A stretch of DNA of 64,000 bases, taken from assembly GCA_018822665.1 (NCBI GenBank), contig JAHJJX010000027.1, positions 310,001-374,000 on the forward strand. The letters are read 5' to 3'. Both the position numbers and the translations under genes were made by a program. Below are positions 55,543 to 64,000 of this stretch, in pieces. The notes beneath the pieces are model-generated. The model ran no database searches. It was not told the origin of the DNA and was given only the letters and a program-made list of their open reading frames with translations. How positions within the stretch are numbered: the first letter of the stretch is position 1; each line of letters opens with the position of its first letter. Source of the stretch: a bacterium (GTDB taxonomy: Bacteria > Campylobacterota > Campylobacteria > Campylobacterales > Sulfurimonadaceae).

Positions 55543-57825
55543 ATGCCAAAAAAATATGCAATAGGCTTCCCTAGAATTGGTGAGCAAAGAGAATTAAAAA
55601 AAGTGTTAGAGAGCTACTGGGCACAAAACAGTAGTTTTGAGAGTGTAAAAAAAATAGCAAGTGAACTAAAACAAAGACACTGGAATTATCAAAAAGATTC
55701 CGGTATGAGTTTTATTAGTTCAAACGATTTTTCTTTTTATGACAATATGTTAGATATGGCGGTAACACTGGGAGCCATACCAAAAAGATTTAGATTACTA
55801 AAAAACGAAGAACTTTATTTCTCCATGGCCAGAGGAGATAAAAACAGTGTTGCAATGGAGATGACAAAATGGTTTAATACAAACTATCACTATATAGTAC
55901 CGGAATTATCACTTGAAGATGCGTACAAACTAAATGCTACTAAAATTGTAGAGGAGTATAATGAAGCTCTTTCTTATGGCATAAAAACAAAGATAAATAT
56001 CATAGGACCTATAACTTTTATCGGGCTTTCAAAGAGAATTGATGGAGGTGATACGTATGAACTATATCATAAAATATTGCCGCTTTACGAGGAGCTTTTA
56101 GGTGAAATATCTAAGCTAGATAGCAATATTATAGTCCAAGTGGATGAGCCTATATTTGTAAAAGATTTAGATACGAAGGTGCTAAGTCTTATAAAACCGA
56201 CTTACGATAAATTAGCTTCTGTCTCAAAAAAACTAAAAATAGCGGTAGTGACATATTTTGAGAACTCATGTGAGGCTACAAATATTTTAGTACATACACC
56301 CATTGATTTTATAGGTTTAGATTTTTTACATGGAGATGAAAACCTTAAAAGTTTGAATGTTTTAGCTAAGAGCGATAAAAAGCTTATAGCCGGGGTGGTT
56401 GATGGAAGAAATATTTGGAAAAATGATATAGATAAGAGTCTCAAACTGCTTGAAAACATCTCTCAAATAGTTAAAAAAGAAAATATCTTAATCTCTTCAT
56501 CTTGTTCACTTTTGCACACTCCCTTTACTCTCAAGTATGAAGAGAAGATGGACAAAGAGATAAAGAGTTGGTTGAGTTATGCTGTAGAAAAACTTGATGA
56601 AATATCTCTTATAGCTACAATATTTTTTGATGGCGAAGATGCTTTAAGCAGCGAAGAAAAACATCTTTATGAAAATAATAAAAAAGCAAATATATCAAGA
56701 AGAACATCTCCTCTTATTCATGATAAAAATGTTCAGCAAAGAGTTGAAAATATCACCAAACTTGAACGAGATGGTGTATACGAGGAGAGAATAAAGATTC
56801 AAAAAAGTCTTTTAAGATATAAGGAGTTAGCAACTACGACCATTGGTTCCTTCCCACAAACTACAGAGTTAAGAGCCGCTAGAAGTGAATTTAAAAATTC
56901 ACAAATAACAGAAGATGAATATATTGCTCAGATGAAAACATATATTGATGATTGTGTTGCATTTCAAGAAGAGTGCGGATTAGAGGTTTTGGTTCATGGT
57001 GAGCCTGAGAGAAATGATATGGTTGAATACTTTGGTGAGCAACTGAGCGGTTATGGCTTTAGTCAAAACGGTTGGGTTCAAAGTTATGGAAGCCGTTGTG
57101 TGAAACCGCCCTTTATCTATGGTGATATTTCTCGCCCCAAACCTATGACGGTTGCTTGGATTACCTATGCACAAAGCAAAACAGACAAAATTATGAAAGG
57201 TATGCTAACGGGACCTGTCACAATCCTTAACTGGTCCTTTGTACGAGATGATATGGACAGAGGCAATGTTTCAAAGCAGATTGCCTTAGCTATCAGCGAT
57301 GAAGTGAATGACCTGCAAAAAGCCGGTATAAAAATAATTCAAGTTGATGAAGCGGCATTTAAAGAGGGCTATCCATTAAGAAATAGCAAAATATCTGCGT
57401 ATGAAGAGTGGGCTGTAAGAGATTTTAAAATTTCAGTGAGCAGTGCAAAAAAAGAGACTCAAATTCACACACATATGTGTTATAGCGAGTTTAATGACAT
57501 TATAAAAACTATCGAGGCGATGGATGCGGATGTTATCTCTATTGAGACTGCAAGAAGCGGAAATGAACTTCTGAAAATCTTTGCTAAAGTTGCTTATAAA
57601 CAAGAGGTAGGTCCAGGTGTATATGATATACACTCACCAAGAATTCCTTCAGTTGATGAGATGGTGTCTCAGATAAAATCACTTTTGGAAGTATTGCCAA
57701 AAGAGCAAATTTGGATAAATCCGGACTGTGGTCTTAAAACTCGTAAATGGCAAGAGGTAAAACAAAGTCTTATCAACATGGTTGCAGCCGTTAAAATTGT
57801 AAGAAAAGATAATTTTCAAATTTAA
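55543..57825 (+). CDS. metE: Cobalamin-independent methionine synthase
   Basis: Transfers methyl from methyl-THF-polyglutamate to homocysteine. 760 residues, full length. N-terminal IGFPRIGEQRELKK, folate/homocysteine loop TTIGSFPQT, zinc ligands in HTHMCYSEF, IETARSG and NPDCGLKTRKW. SD AAGGATATT. Flanked by accessory genes; no MetR or S-box structure recognised in the leader. Confidence 0.97.
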   Translation: MPKKYAIGFPRIGEQRELKKVLESYWAQNSSFESVKKIASELKQRHWNYQKDSGMSFISSNDFSFYDNMLDMAVTLGAIPKRFRLLKNEELYFSMARGDKNSVAMEMTKWFNTNYHYIVPELSLEDAYKLNATKIVEEYNEALSYGIKTKINIIGPITFIGLSKRIDGGDTYELYHKILPLYEELLGEISKLDSNIIVQVDEPIFVKDLDTKVLSLIKPTYDKLASVSKKLKIAVVTYFENSCEATNILVHTPIDFIGLDFLHGDENLKSLNVLAKSDKKLIAGVVDGRNIWKNDIDKSLKLLENISQIVKKENILISSSCSLLHTPFTLKYEEKMDKEIKSWLSYAVEKLDEISLIATIFFDGEDALSSEEKHLYENNKKANISRRTSPLIHDKNVQQRVENITKLERDGVYEERIKIQKSLLRYKELATTTIGSFPQTTELRAARSEFKNSQITEDEYIAQMKTYIDDCVAFQEECGLEVLVHGEPERNDMVEYFGEQLSGYGFSQNGWVQSYGSRCVKPPFIYGDISRPKPMTVAWITYAQSKTDKIMKGMLTGPVTILNWSFVRDDMDRGNVSKQIALAISDEVNDLQKAGIKIIQVDEAAFKEGYPLRNSKISAYEEWAVRDFKISVSSAKKETQIHTHMCYSEFNDIIKTIEAMDADVISIETARSGNELLKIFAKVAYKQEVGPGVYDIHSPRIPSVDEMVSQIKSLLEVLPKEQIWINPDCGLKTRKWQEVKQSLINMVAAVKIVRKDNFQI

Positions 57826-57852
57826 GAAATGTTTTTAAACTCTCTGTTAAGT

Positions 57853-60111
57853 TTATAAATTCAAGGCATAATACGCCTGTCCCAAAGCAATGCCGCCGTC
57901 GTTGATGGCGGTTTGCTGTTGGAAGTGGTACATGATATCTTCCTCTTCAAGTCCACATGCCGCAAGTTCCAAAAGCGTTTTGTTCTGAAACACTCCGCCG
58001 CTGAGAATGACTTTTATTTTTTCTCTTTTTGAAATATCCACTATGATTTTTACAAGTGTGTTGATAAACATAGAATTCAGAAGTTTTTTATCATATGGGT
58101 TATTTAGAATAAACTCTACGATTTGTATCTCTATTTCACCCTCCGCAATGGTATACCCAAAAGTGCTTTCTATGTTCTCATCATAGTAACTCTCGCACAA
58201 AAGTCCGCTTTCACCCTCGTAACTTATGGTCTGGGCGATATCCGAGAATGAGGCTATTGCGTCAAAGAGTCGCCCTACCGAAGAGCTTAGCGGTGCATTG
58301 AGATTTTTTGTGTGGCTCTGGTGAAGAAGTCTTAGTTCGGCATGCGCTGTGAGCGATAGCGAGGAAGTACTCTTGGGGTGTGAAAATTCTTTTACGACTT
58401 GTAAATCAAGCGCTTGAATTTCTTCCAAACTCAGCGTATCAAAAAGCATACTCAGGGCAACTCTTCTTGGCTCTTTTATGGCCTTTGCTCCGCCTAGAAG
58501 TTTGATGGGTTTGAAATGGTATTTTCTTTTATCGCCCACAAAGACCTCTCCGCCCCAAAGTGTGCCCTCATCTCCGTATCCTGTACCGTCAAAGCTAAAA
58601 CCTAAGTAATCGCCTTGGAGTCCAAACTCAGCCTTGCAAGCGTAAATGTGTGCCAAATGGTGTCCAACTGCTAGAAGCTCTTTGTTTTGTTCTTTCGCCC
58701 ATTTTGTCGTCATATAGCCTGGATGTTTGTCATGCACGATAATGTCCGATTCAAAATCGTAAAAGCGTTTGAATGTCTCAATGGTTCGCTCAAAATACTC
58801 AAAAGCCTTAAGGCTCTCCAAATCTCCTATGTGTGGAGAAAGGATGATGTTATCGTCTATCACAAATGCAACGGAGTTTTTTTGGTTTGCTCCCACTGCG
58901 AGGATTTTTTTCTTAGATTTAAAGGGCAGTTTTATCACCTTTGGAGCGTATCCGCGTGCGAGTCTGAGTGTTTGCGTTTTTCCATTGATGACCTGAAGCA
59001 GGGAGTCATCCACGCCGTTTACAATATCTCTGTCAAAATCCAAAACAAAATCCACAAAGGGAAGTTTTTCAAAGATATCTTCCCTTTGCGTGATGATAGG
59101 CTCATCCCCCAAATTCGCACTCGTAGCGACCAGGGGAGTTTCCACATGCCCAAAGAGTAAATGATGAAGCGGTGTGTAGGCCAGCATACACCCCAGTCTG
59201 ATTATGTTTGGAGCCAATAAAGGGGAGAGTTTAACATAAGAAAATACACATTTTTTCAAGATAACAATAGGGGCTTCTTTGGAGCCAAGCAACTTCTCCT
59301 CTTCATCATTTACACATGCCAGACTTTGTATCTGTTCAATCTCTTTGCACATGATCGCAAAAGGTTTTGATGGTCTGTTTTTGTATTCTCTGAGTTTTGC
59401 GATTACCTCGTCATTCGTCGCATCGCAAACGATGTGAAATCCGCCGATGCCTTTGATACACACTATTTTTCCCTCATGAATATACTTTGCGACTTGCATA
59501 CATAAATCATCTTCTTGAATTTCTGTTTGACTTTCCACATGCCAAAGCGATAATTTCGGTCCGCAGTTGTTACATGAAATCGGCTGTGCGTGGTATCTTC
59601 GATTAAGCGGATTTTTGTACTCCTCTTCACAGGATTTGCACATGCCGAACTTCTTCATGGAGCTGTTTTTTCTGTCATAGGGAACTGTTTCGATGATGGA
59701 GTATCTCGGTCCGCAGTTTGTGCAGTTTGTAGCAAAATAGTTGCGGTATTTGCCCACATTTTTTATGTCATCCAAACACGCTTGGCATGTGGAAACGTCC
59801 GGAGATATTAAAGCTGTTTTTGAGTTTTGCGTATTATTTGAACTCTCGATTATCTCAAAACTCTTTTCATTTTGTGGTTCTATTTCTTTGAAAGTGAGGG
59901 AGTCTATGCGTGCAAGCGGCGGAAGTTGCATGTGAAGCTGTTCTTCAAAAAGCCGTATATTCTCTTCGCTTCCCTCAATCTCCAACTCCACTCCATTACT
60001 ATCGTTTTTGACAAATCCGCAGAGGGAATTTCCACATGCCAGCTTGTATATAAATGGGCGAAATCCAACTCCTTGAACAACTCCGTTTATAAGAAAGCTT
60101 TTTCTAATCAT
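57853..60111 (-). CDS. hypF: Hydrogenase maturation carbamoyltransferase HypF
   Basis: Makes carbamoyl-adenylate and transfers the group to HypE for cyanide ligand synthesis. 752 residues: acylphosphatase domain (VVQGVGFRPFIYKLA), two zinc fingers (CQACLDD-n-CTNCGPR and CKSCEEEY-n-CNNCGPK), YrdC-like domain (RYHAQPISCN then IKGIGGFHIVCDATN), and Kae1-like domain (GHHLAHIYACKAE, GFSFDGTGYGDEG). It has four exact and one 10-base copy of the repeated word, the densest in the window. Overlaps hydE by 8 bases. Confidence 0.97.
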   Translation of the reverse strand: MIRKSFLINGVVQGVGFRPFIYKLACGNSLCGFVKNDSNGVELEIEGSEENIRLFEEQLHMQLPPLARIDSLTFKEIEPQNEKSFEIIESSNNTQNSKTALISPDVSTCQACLDDIKNVGKYRNYFATNCTNCGPRYSIIETVPYDRKNSSMKKFGMCKSCEEEYKNPLNRRYHAQPISCNNCGPKLSLWHVESQTEIQEDDLCMQVAKYIHEGKIVCIKGIGGFHIVCDATNDEVIAKLREYKNRPSKPFAIMCKEIEQIQSLACVNDEEEKLLGSKEAPIVILKKCVFSYVKLSPLLAPNIIRLGCMLAYTPLHHLLFGHVETPLVATSANLGDEPIITQREDIFEKLPFVDFVLDFDRDIVNGVDDSLLQVINGKTQTLRLARGYAPKVIKLPFKSKKKILAVGANQKNSVAFVIDDNIILSPHIGDLESLKAFEYFERTIETFKRFYDFESDIIVHDKHPGYMTTKWAKEQNKELLAVGHHLAHIYACKAEFGLQGDYLGFSFDGTGYGDEGTLWGGEVFVGDKRKYHFKPIKLLGGAKAIKEPRRVALSMLFDTLSLEEIQALDLQVVKEFSHPKSTSSLSLTAHAELRLLHQSHTKNLNAPLSSSVGRLFDAIASFSDIAQTISYEGESGLLCESYYDENIESTFGYTIAEGEIEIQIVEFILNNPYDKKLLNSMFINTLVKIIVDISKREKIKVILSGGVFQNKTLLELAACGLEEEDIMYHFQQQTAINDGGIALGQAYYALNL
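59140..59150 (+). repeat. TTCCACATGCC word
   Basis: Exact copy in hypF, read as GHVET. Confidence 0.85.
59533..59543 (+). repeat. TTCCACATGCC word
   Basis: Exact copy in hypF, read as WHVES; followed by AAA. Confidence 0.85.
59784..59794 (-). repeat. TTCCACATGCC word
   Basis: Exact copy in hypF, read as STCQA; inverted relative to the copies on either side. Confidence 0.85.
60030..60040 (+). repeat. TTCCACATGCC word
   Basis: Exact copy near the hypF start, read as LACGNS. Another 10-base copy is at 57952-57961. Confidence 0.85.
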
Positions 60112-61519
60112 CTAATGCAAAACCCTTTGAAAAATAGTGATTGTTTTGTTGAAATTTACTGAGTATTCTACTGTATAAAACACTGTTTTCAAACATATCT
60201 CCCATCATTACAAAGTTGTTTATTTTAAATTTTGTCTTTAGTTGAGAGAGTGTTGCTATCGCCATGTCTCCGAGTGCTTCAAAGAGAGAATATGCCAAAT
60301 AATGCTCTTTTGTGTTGGCAAGTTTAAAACTCATAATTGAGCCTATAAAAGAGACATAATCAAAACCATTATCACCGAAGTTCGTATCTATTTTAACTCC
60401 GCCGTTCCCGTGAAACTCTAAGGATTTATCACTGAGCGATTCAAAACTTTTCTCTTTTAACTCTAAAATTGCCGCTATTGTTTCAAATAAACCATACGCA
60501 TCATTTTTGGAAAATTCTTCCATGATTTGAGGATATTTTTTGGCAAAATTTGGAAGTAATCTTGATTTATTTTCATCTTGATGCATTAACTCTAAAACAT
60601 CCTTCAATCTAAAAGGCTGAAAATTGATGACTTTTTTATTTCCTGTCTCATTGCTGAGCAGAAAAGAGATTCCGTTTCTGGTACTTAAACTTGCACCCAA
60701 GGAAGCTTTTTCAAATCCTGCTTCTTTGGAGATATTTAAAAATCTGTTTATAACATTATCGGCATCTAAATTCTGGAGTTTTTTGCTTATACCTCTGGTA
60801 TCTCGGACGATAATTATATTTTTTTGGACTACGACTACTTTTAAATCATCACCGCCATCAAAAAAGAGATAATCTATTTCGCTCTCTCTTGCATTAAGTG
60901 CTACGAGATTGCTTTTTATACTCAAAGGCGATTTAATATTTATAAATTTCTTTCCCGTGAGTTCTTTGAGTGCTTCATCTTTAATGGTCACTTTAAGCGT
61001 TGGTTTTTCGATACAAAAGAGAGCTTTTATCTCATCATCTGTCATTATAAAAAGAGAGTTCACACTCTTTGGGTCTACAACTAAAAGGTCACTCCCCTCA
61101 CTGTAATGGGGAGAGTAATATTTGTCATCAAAATAGTTTTCACTGTTTTCATTGGAGTAATGGTTGCATCTAAGGGAATCATTCAGATAATCTTGACTTG
61201 CGGGGTCTGTTAAATTCTCCAAACATTTCGGGCATGCAGCAATATTATAGGTTGGTGAAGTAAACTCTGGGTACATACTGTCCGTGTCTACTTTTATTGT
61301 TTGAATTTCACCCAAAAAGAGAGAGTGTGCTAAATATTTGCTTGTTAACATACTAAATTCAGAGAGAGCTTTTTCATCACTATCGTCTAGTTTAAGAACG
61401 ATACTCTCCTCTGATTGTGAAACACTGCCGAGTATACCGCTCTCTTTTATCATTGCCTGCAAAAAACCTGCAAAATATTTGTTATCACTCTTGTATTCAA
61501 TTACTTGTTTGATAGCCAT
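60104..61519 (-). CDS. hydE: HydE-type hydrogenase accessory protein, HypF-like
   Basis: About 471 residues. Occupies the hydE place of the hydABCDE operons of Helicobacter and Wolinella, where HydE is needed for hydrogenase activity. A zinc-finger-like CPKCLENLTDPASQD and the C-terminal GALGDMAIATLSQLK-like stretch point to a remote, reduced HypF relative without acylphosphatase motif. The ATG at 61519 (MAIKQVIEYKSD) is preferred to 61546 to limit overlap with hydD. No catalytic residues can be assigned. Confidence 0.75.
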   Translation of the reverse strand: MAIKQVIEYKSDNKYFAGFLQAMIKESGILGSVSQSEESIVLKLDDSDEKALSEFSMLTSKYLAHSLFLGEIQTIKVDTDSMYPEFTSPTYNIAACPKCLENLTDPASQDYLNDSLRCNHYSNENSENYFDDKYYSPHYSEGSDLLVVDPKSVNSLFIMTDDEIKALFCIEKPTLKVTIKDEALKELTGKKFINIKSPLSIKSNLVALNARESEIDYLFFDGGDDLKVVVVQKNIIIVRDTRGISKKLQNLDADNVINRFLNISKEAGFEKASLGASLSTRNGISFLLSNETGNKKVINFQPFRLKDVLELMHQDENKSRLLPNFAKKYPQIMEEFSKNDAYGLFETIAAILELKEKSFESLSDKSLEFHGNGGVKIDTNFGDNGFDYVSFIGSIMSFKLANTKEHYLAYSLFEALGDMAIATLSQLKTKFKINNFVMMGDMFENSVLYSRILSKFQQNNHYFSKGFALDD

Positions 61520-62057
61520 TTTTAAACTCACTTTGTGGATTTGCATACTTTTCTATAATATCATCTAATTCTACAGTTTCAGCGTTTCTTGTATACTTTA
61601 TTCCGGACTTATCTAATTCAGCTAAGGCTGCATTTATTAAATTATTAAATGTACTTTTCATCTCATCTGTGAGACCTACGTTGACAGTTTCTATATCTTT
61701 TGGAATTATTCCTATAATATTGACCTCCGCCATTCTCTCAAGAAGTGAACATATCTCTAACATCTCTATAATTTCTACTTCATGCGCAGTCTGTTTGTAA
61801 CTTCCAAGACCCAAAAGCTCTTCTGAGGGCATATTATAAATCGAGCCGACCTCATCGTCCATGGTAATGGTGTCAAGAATGACTACTTTGTCGTAATCTT
61901 GATAGTATGTCATTAGCTGAAAGCCTAAAACTCCGCCATCAACTAATGTCACATCATCCGTAAATATAAAATTCTCTTCAAGGTATCTTGCGGCATAAAC
62001 ACCTACACCTTCATCCTGATAAATAACAGTACCCGCACCGATTATTGCTGTTTTCAT
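61497..62057 (-). CDS. hydD: Hydrogenase maturation endopeptidase (HyaD/HybD type)
   Basis: Removes the C-terminal peptide of the large subunit once nickel is in place. 186 residues; IIGAGTVIYQDEGVGVYAARYLEE with the metal-binding Glu, LVDGGVLGF and the DTITMDDEVG stretch. It is separated from hydC by 71 bases that contain a strong hairpin, while its 3' end overlaps hydE. Confidence 0.93.
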   Translation of the reverse strand: MKTAIIGAGTVIYQDEGVGVYAARYLEENFIFTDDVTLVDGGVLGFQLMTYYQDYDKVVILDTITMDDEVGSIYNMPSEELLGLGSYKQTAHEVEIIEMLEICSLLERMAEVNIIGIIPKDIETVNVGLTDEMKSTFNNLINAALAELDKSGIKYTRNAETVELDDIIEKYANPQSEFKNGYQTSN

Positions 62058-62072
62058 ATCTATCCTTAAATA

Positions 62073-62108
62073 AAAAAGTCAAAAAGAGATAACTCTTTTT
62101 GACTTTTT
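62073..62108 (-). terminator. Strong bidirectional hairpin between hydC and hydD
   Basis: A perfect 16-bp inverted repeat (AAAAAGTCAAAAAGAG / CTCTTTTTGACTTTTT) with an ATAA loop. On either strand the 3' arm ends in TTTTT, so it looks like an intrinsic terminator in both directions. It should lower hydDE and hypF expression relative to hydBC. Confidence 0.75.
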
Positions 62109-62128
62109 AAGTATCTATAATCTAAAAG

Positions 62129-62824
62129 TTATTTTTCTTTTATAAATTTATTTCCGCCGACAACTATGTTAATATCTCCCTCTTTCCAGAAGATTGTTCT
62201 CCATATCTGGTAATAAATATGAAACATAACCCAAGCAATAATGGAATACATCGTATAGTGATGTGAAATTCTTACATCCATATTTGTTCCGCCCGTAGCC
62301 CAAAGGGTCCAGTCCGTAGCAAGATGTAGCATTGCAGGCCACCACGCTCCAATAGAACTTAATCCCGAAGCAAGTCCGTGCACATACAATTGGAGTCCGG
62401 TTAAAAGCATCCAAACAAGCATCATATGAAACACAAAGAAAAACACGGAGTTAAAGCTGTCCGAATGGGACGAATCAAACTTTTTCACACGATTGAGCGT
62501 GATAAGGTTCACTAAAACCGCAAAAAATTCACTTATATTTTTCCCTGAGGGTATTAACTTTTTATAAGGCTTTTCAAACCTTGAGAAAAAGTACAGATAC
62601 GCCACAACGATACTGCTCACATCAAAGATAATGGCAACGATAAAGTGTGCCAATCTATTCCATGCCATTACATATTTCGTAGCAGCAGGGTCTGCGATAA
62701 AACTCTGATAATAGGGATGCCCGATATAAAGACCGGTAACTATTGCAACTACCATAGAGACTGCAACCACCCAGTGGTTGATTCTCATGGCTCCGCTCAT
62801 CCTCTCAACTTTTTTATAATTCAT
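62129..62824 (-). CDS. hydC: Ni/Fe-hydrogenase b-type cytochrome subunit
   Basis: Quinone-reactive haem b membrane anchor. 231 residues, four membrane segments; His residues for haem in INHWVVAVSM (first helix), HFIVAIIFDVSS, and HHYTMYSIIAWVMFHIYYQIW (last). Electrons from H2 pass to menaquinone. 11 bases after hydB. Confidence 0.95.
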   Translation of the reverse strand: MNYKKVERMSGAMRINHWVVAVSMVVAIVTGLYIGHPYYQSFIADPAATKYVMAWNRLAHFIVAIIFDVSSIVVAYLYFFSRFEKPYKKLIPSGKNISEFFAVLVNLITLNRVKKFDSSHSDSFNSVFFFVFHMMLVWMLLTGLQLYVHGLASGLSSIGAWWPAMLHLATDWTLWATGGTNMDVRISHHYTMYSIIAWVMFHIYYQIWRTIFWKEGDINIVVGGNKFIKEK

Positions 62825-62835
62825 CGCAGGCTCCT

Positions 62836-64000
62836 TTAAACGGCGCAGCTGGTATTTACTTTGAAACTACTCAGCTCTCTTCCCTTTGTATCTACAATAT
62901 GCACGGCACACGCAATACACGGATCGAAACTGTGCACGGTTCTGAGTATCTCCAAAGGCTGTTCAGGGTCGGCTACCTTCGTGCCAATGAGCGCTGATTC
63001 ATACGCGCCCATTCTGTTTTTATAGTCTCTTGGCGCTGCATTCCATGTAGAGGGAACGACTGCCTGATAGTTTTCGATTTTACCCTCTTTGATGATTACC
63101 CAGTGGCCTAAACCGCCACGCGGAGCCTCTGCCATTCCAAAACCTCTTGCATCTTTGGAAACAGCGTCAAAATCAAACTCCGTCCACGTACTCACATCTC
63201 CCGATGCCACATTGGCTGCTAATTCATCCACCCATTCCATCATCACATCCGCCATAAGTTCCGTTTCTATTGCACGGGCGGCCGTTCTGCCTACTGTAGA
63301 AAAGATTACGGAAGCAGGAGCTGCATCTTCAAGTCCTAAAGCCTTCCCGAGTTTCGTTAAAAAGTCCACTGCGTATTTCGTAGTTCTTTCATCACCCGCA
63401 GCAAGACCCACGGCGATTCTGGCAAGCGGTCCCACTTCCATTCTTGTATCATCATACAGCGGCGACTTTATCCAAGAGTATTTCTCATCCGTTTTTAGAT
63501 ACGAATAGCCGTCTGCTTTTTTCTCCAAACCGGTATATTTAGGATTTGTAACACCATCGTAAGGGTGAAGCCCTTTATCGTTTGCACCTTCATACCATGC
63601 GTGTGAAACATCTTCCGTGATTTTAGTCTGATCAAGAGGATGCAGTGTACTCAAATCACCGTTTAGCACGACACCGCTTGGAAACAATTGGGAAGAGGTG
63701 TAAAAACCCGTATCATCGAGTTTGAAGTCTCCGTAACTCATATAGTTTTTAAGCCCTGCTCCAGTTCCCTCAAGCGCATCACCCGCATATACGGTACCTG
63801 CCATTAAAACATCCACAAGATAAGCATTTTTAACAAAGTTTCGCGCTTTGTTGAGCAGGGACTTGAATTCAGCAATTCTCATCGGATTTTGAATATCCTG
63901 CACACAGGTAACACCTCCGACCACCAAGGATTGAGGGTGTGGCATTTTACCGCCGAATATAGCCATCATCTTTGACATATCTCTTTGCATATCCAGCGCC
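62836..64000 (-). CDS. hydB: NiFe hydrogenase large subunit, C-terminal part (5' truncated by window edge)
   Basis: Catalytic subunit with the bimetallic site. 388 residues visible; the frame stays open to the window end (upstream codons read ALDMQRDM), so the true start lies beyond. The C-terminal ligand motif DPCIACAVH is followed by a 20-residue tail removed by HydD. GGKMPHPQSLVVGGV and DARGFGMAEAPRGGLGHW are group 1 features. The order hydB-C-D-E resembles membrane-bound uptake hydrogenases of Wolinella and Helicobacter. Confidence 0.97.
   Translation of the reverse strand, partial: ALDMQRDMSKMMAIFGGKMPHPQSLVVGGVTCVQDIQNPMRIAEFKSLLNKARNFVKNAYLVDVLMAGTVYAGDALEGTGAGLKNYMSYGDFKLDDTGFYTSSQLFPSGVVLNGDLSTLHPLDQTKITEDVSHAWYEGANDKGLHPYDGVTNPKYTGLEKKADGYSYLKTDEKYSWIKSPLYDDTRMEVGPLARIAVGLAAGDERTTKYAVDFLTKLGKALGLEDAAPASVIFSTVGRTAARAIETELMADVMMEWVDELAANVASGDVSTWTEFDFDAVSKDARGFGMAEAPRGGLGHWVIIKEGKIENYQAVVPSTWNAAPRDYKNRMGAYESALIGTKVADPEQPLEILRTVHSFDPCIACAVHIVDTKGRELSSFKVNTSCAV

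Overview
The window is AT-rich, gene-dense bacterial DNA. It most likely comes from the Campylobacterota (Epsilonproteobacteria), probably a Sulfurimonas-like sulfur or hydrogen oxidiser. The placement is inferred from gene content: the order fmt-birA-parA-parB-atpF'-atpF-atpH-atpA-atpG-atpD-atpC-tolQ-tolR-tolA-tolB-pal, the cell-shape carboxypeptidases of the Csd6/Pgp2 and Csd4/Pgp1 type, short forms of ProB and BirA, and a HydBCDE hydrogenase set. No rRNA, tRNA, CRISPR array or intact insertion sequence was seen.

Layout. (1) 1-7.2 kb, plus strand: end of argG, a ferredoxin-thioredoxin-reductase/rhodanese fusion, rplI, hslV, hslU, era and two peptidoglycan-trimming enzymes. (2) 7.2-16.6 kb, plus strand: a nine-gene type IV pilus/type II secretion-like cluster in MSHA order (I-J-K-L-M-N-x-E-G), without pilin genes. 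Relatives in Campylobacter (Cts) serve natural transformation. (3) 16.7-24.9 kb, mainly minus strand: housekeeping genes (yigZ, yebC, ttcA-like, mtnN, nitrilase, fabD, a Fis-like regulator, slyD) leading into cpoB and pal. (4) 25-39.6 kb, minus strand: tolB-A-R-Q, the F-type ATP synthase operon, parAB, birA, fmt, proB, obgE, rpmA and rplU. (5) 39.8-50.5 kb, minus strand: a nickel transporter-hypB-hypC-hypD ... hypE-hypX-hypA maturation operon. It is interrupted by a CHAD-SixA fusion gene and by a defence block (mcrC-mcrB and a mntA-hepT toxin-antitoxin pair) that carries a degenerate copy of the hypE 5' end. (6) 50.6-57.8 kb: an IS1595-like transposase relative, a compact five-gene accessory operon (membrane protein, winged-helix regulator, Ntn hydrolase, DUF2141 protein, FAD oxidoreductase), and metE with a long odd leader. 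(7) 57.8-64 kb, minus strand: hydB (cut by the window edge), hydC, hydD, hydE and hypF, with a strong bidirectional hairpin between hydC and hydD.

Main finding. The 11-mer TTCCACATGCC (extended consensus TTTCCACATGCCAAG) occurs 18 times exactly on the two strands together; about 0.03 are expected by chance. It is read in four different coding frames, lies in both orientations, and is clustered in hyp, mcr, proB and birA genes while absent from the ATP synthase, tol and pilus blocks apart from one copy. Protein-level conservation does not explain this. A DNA-uptake-sequence-like signal is the leading hypothesis, and the window also encodes likely transformation machinery.
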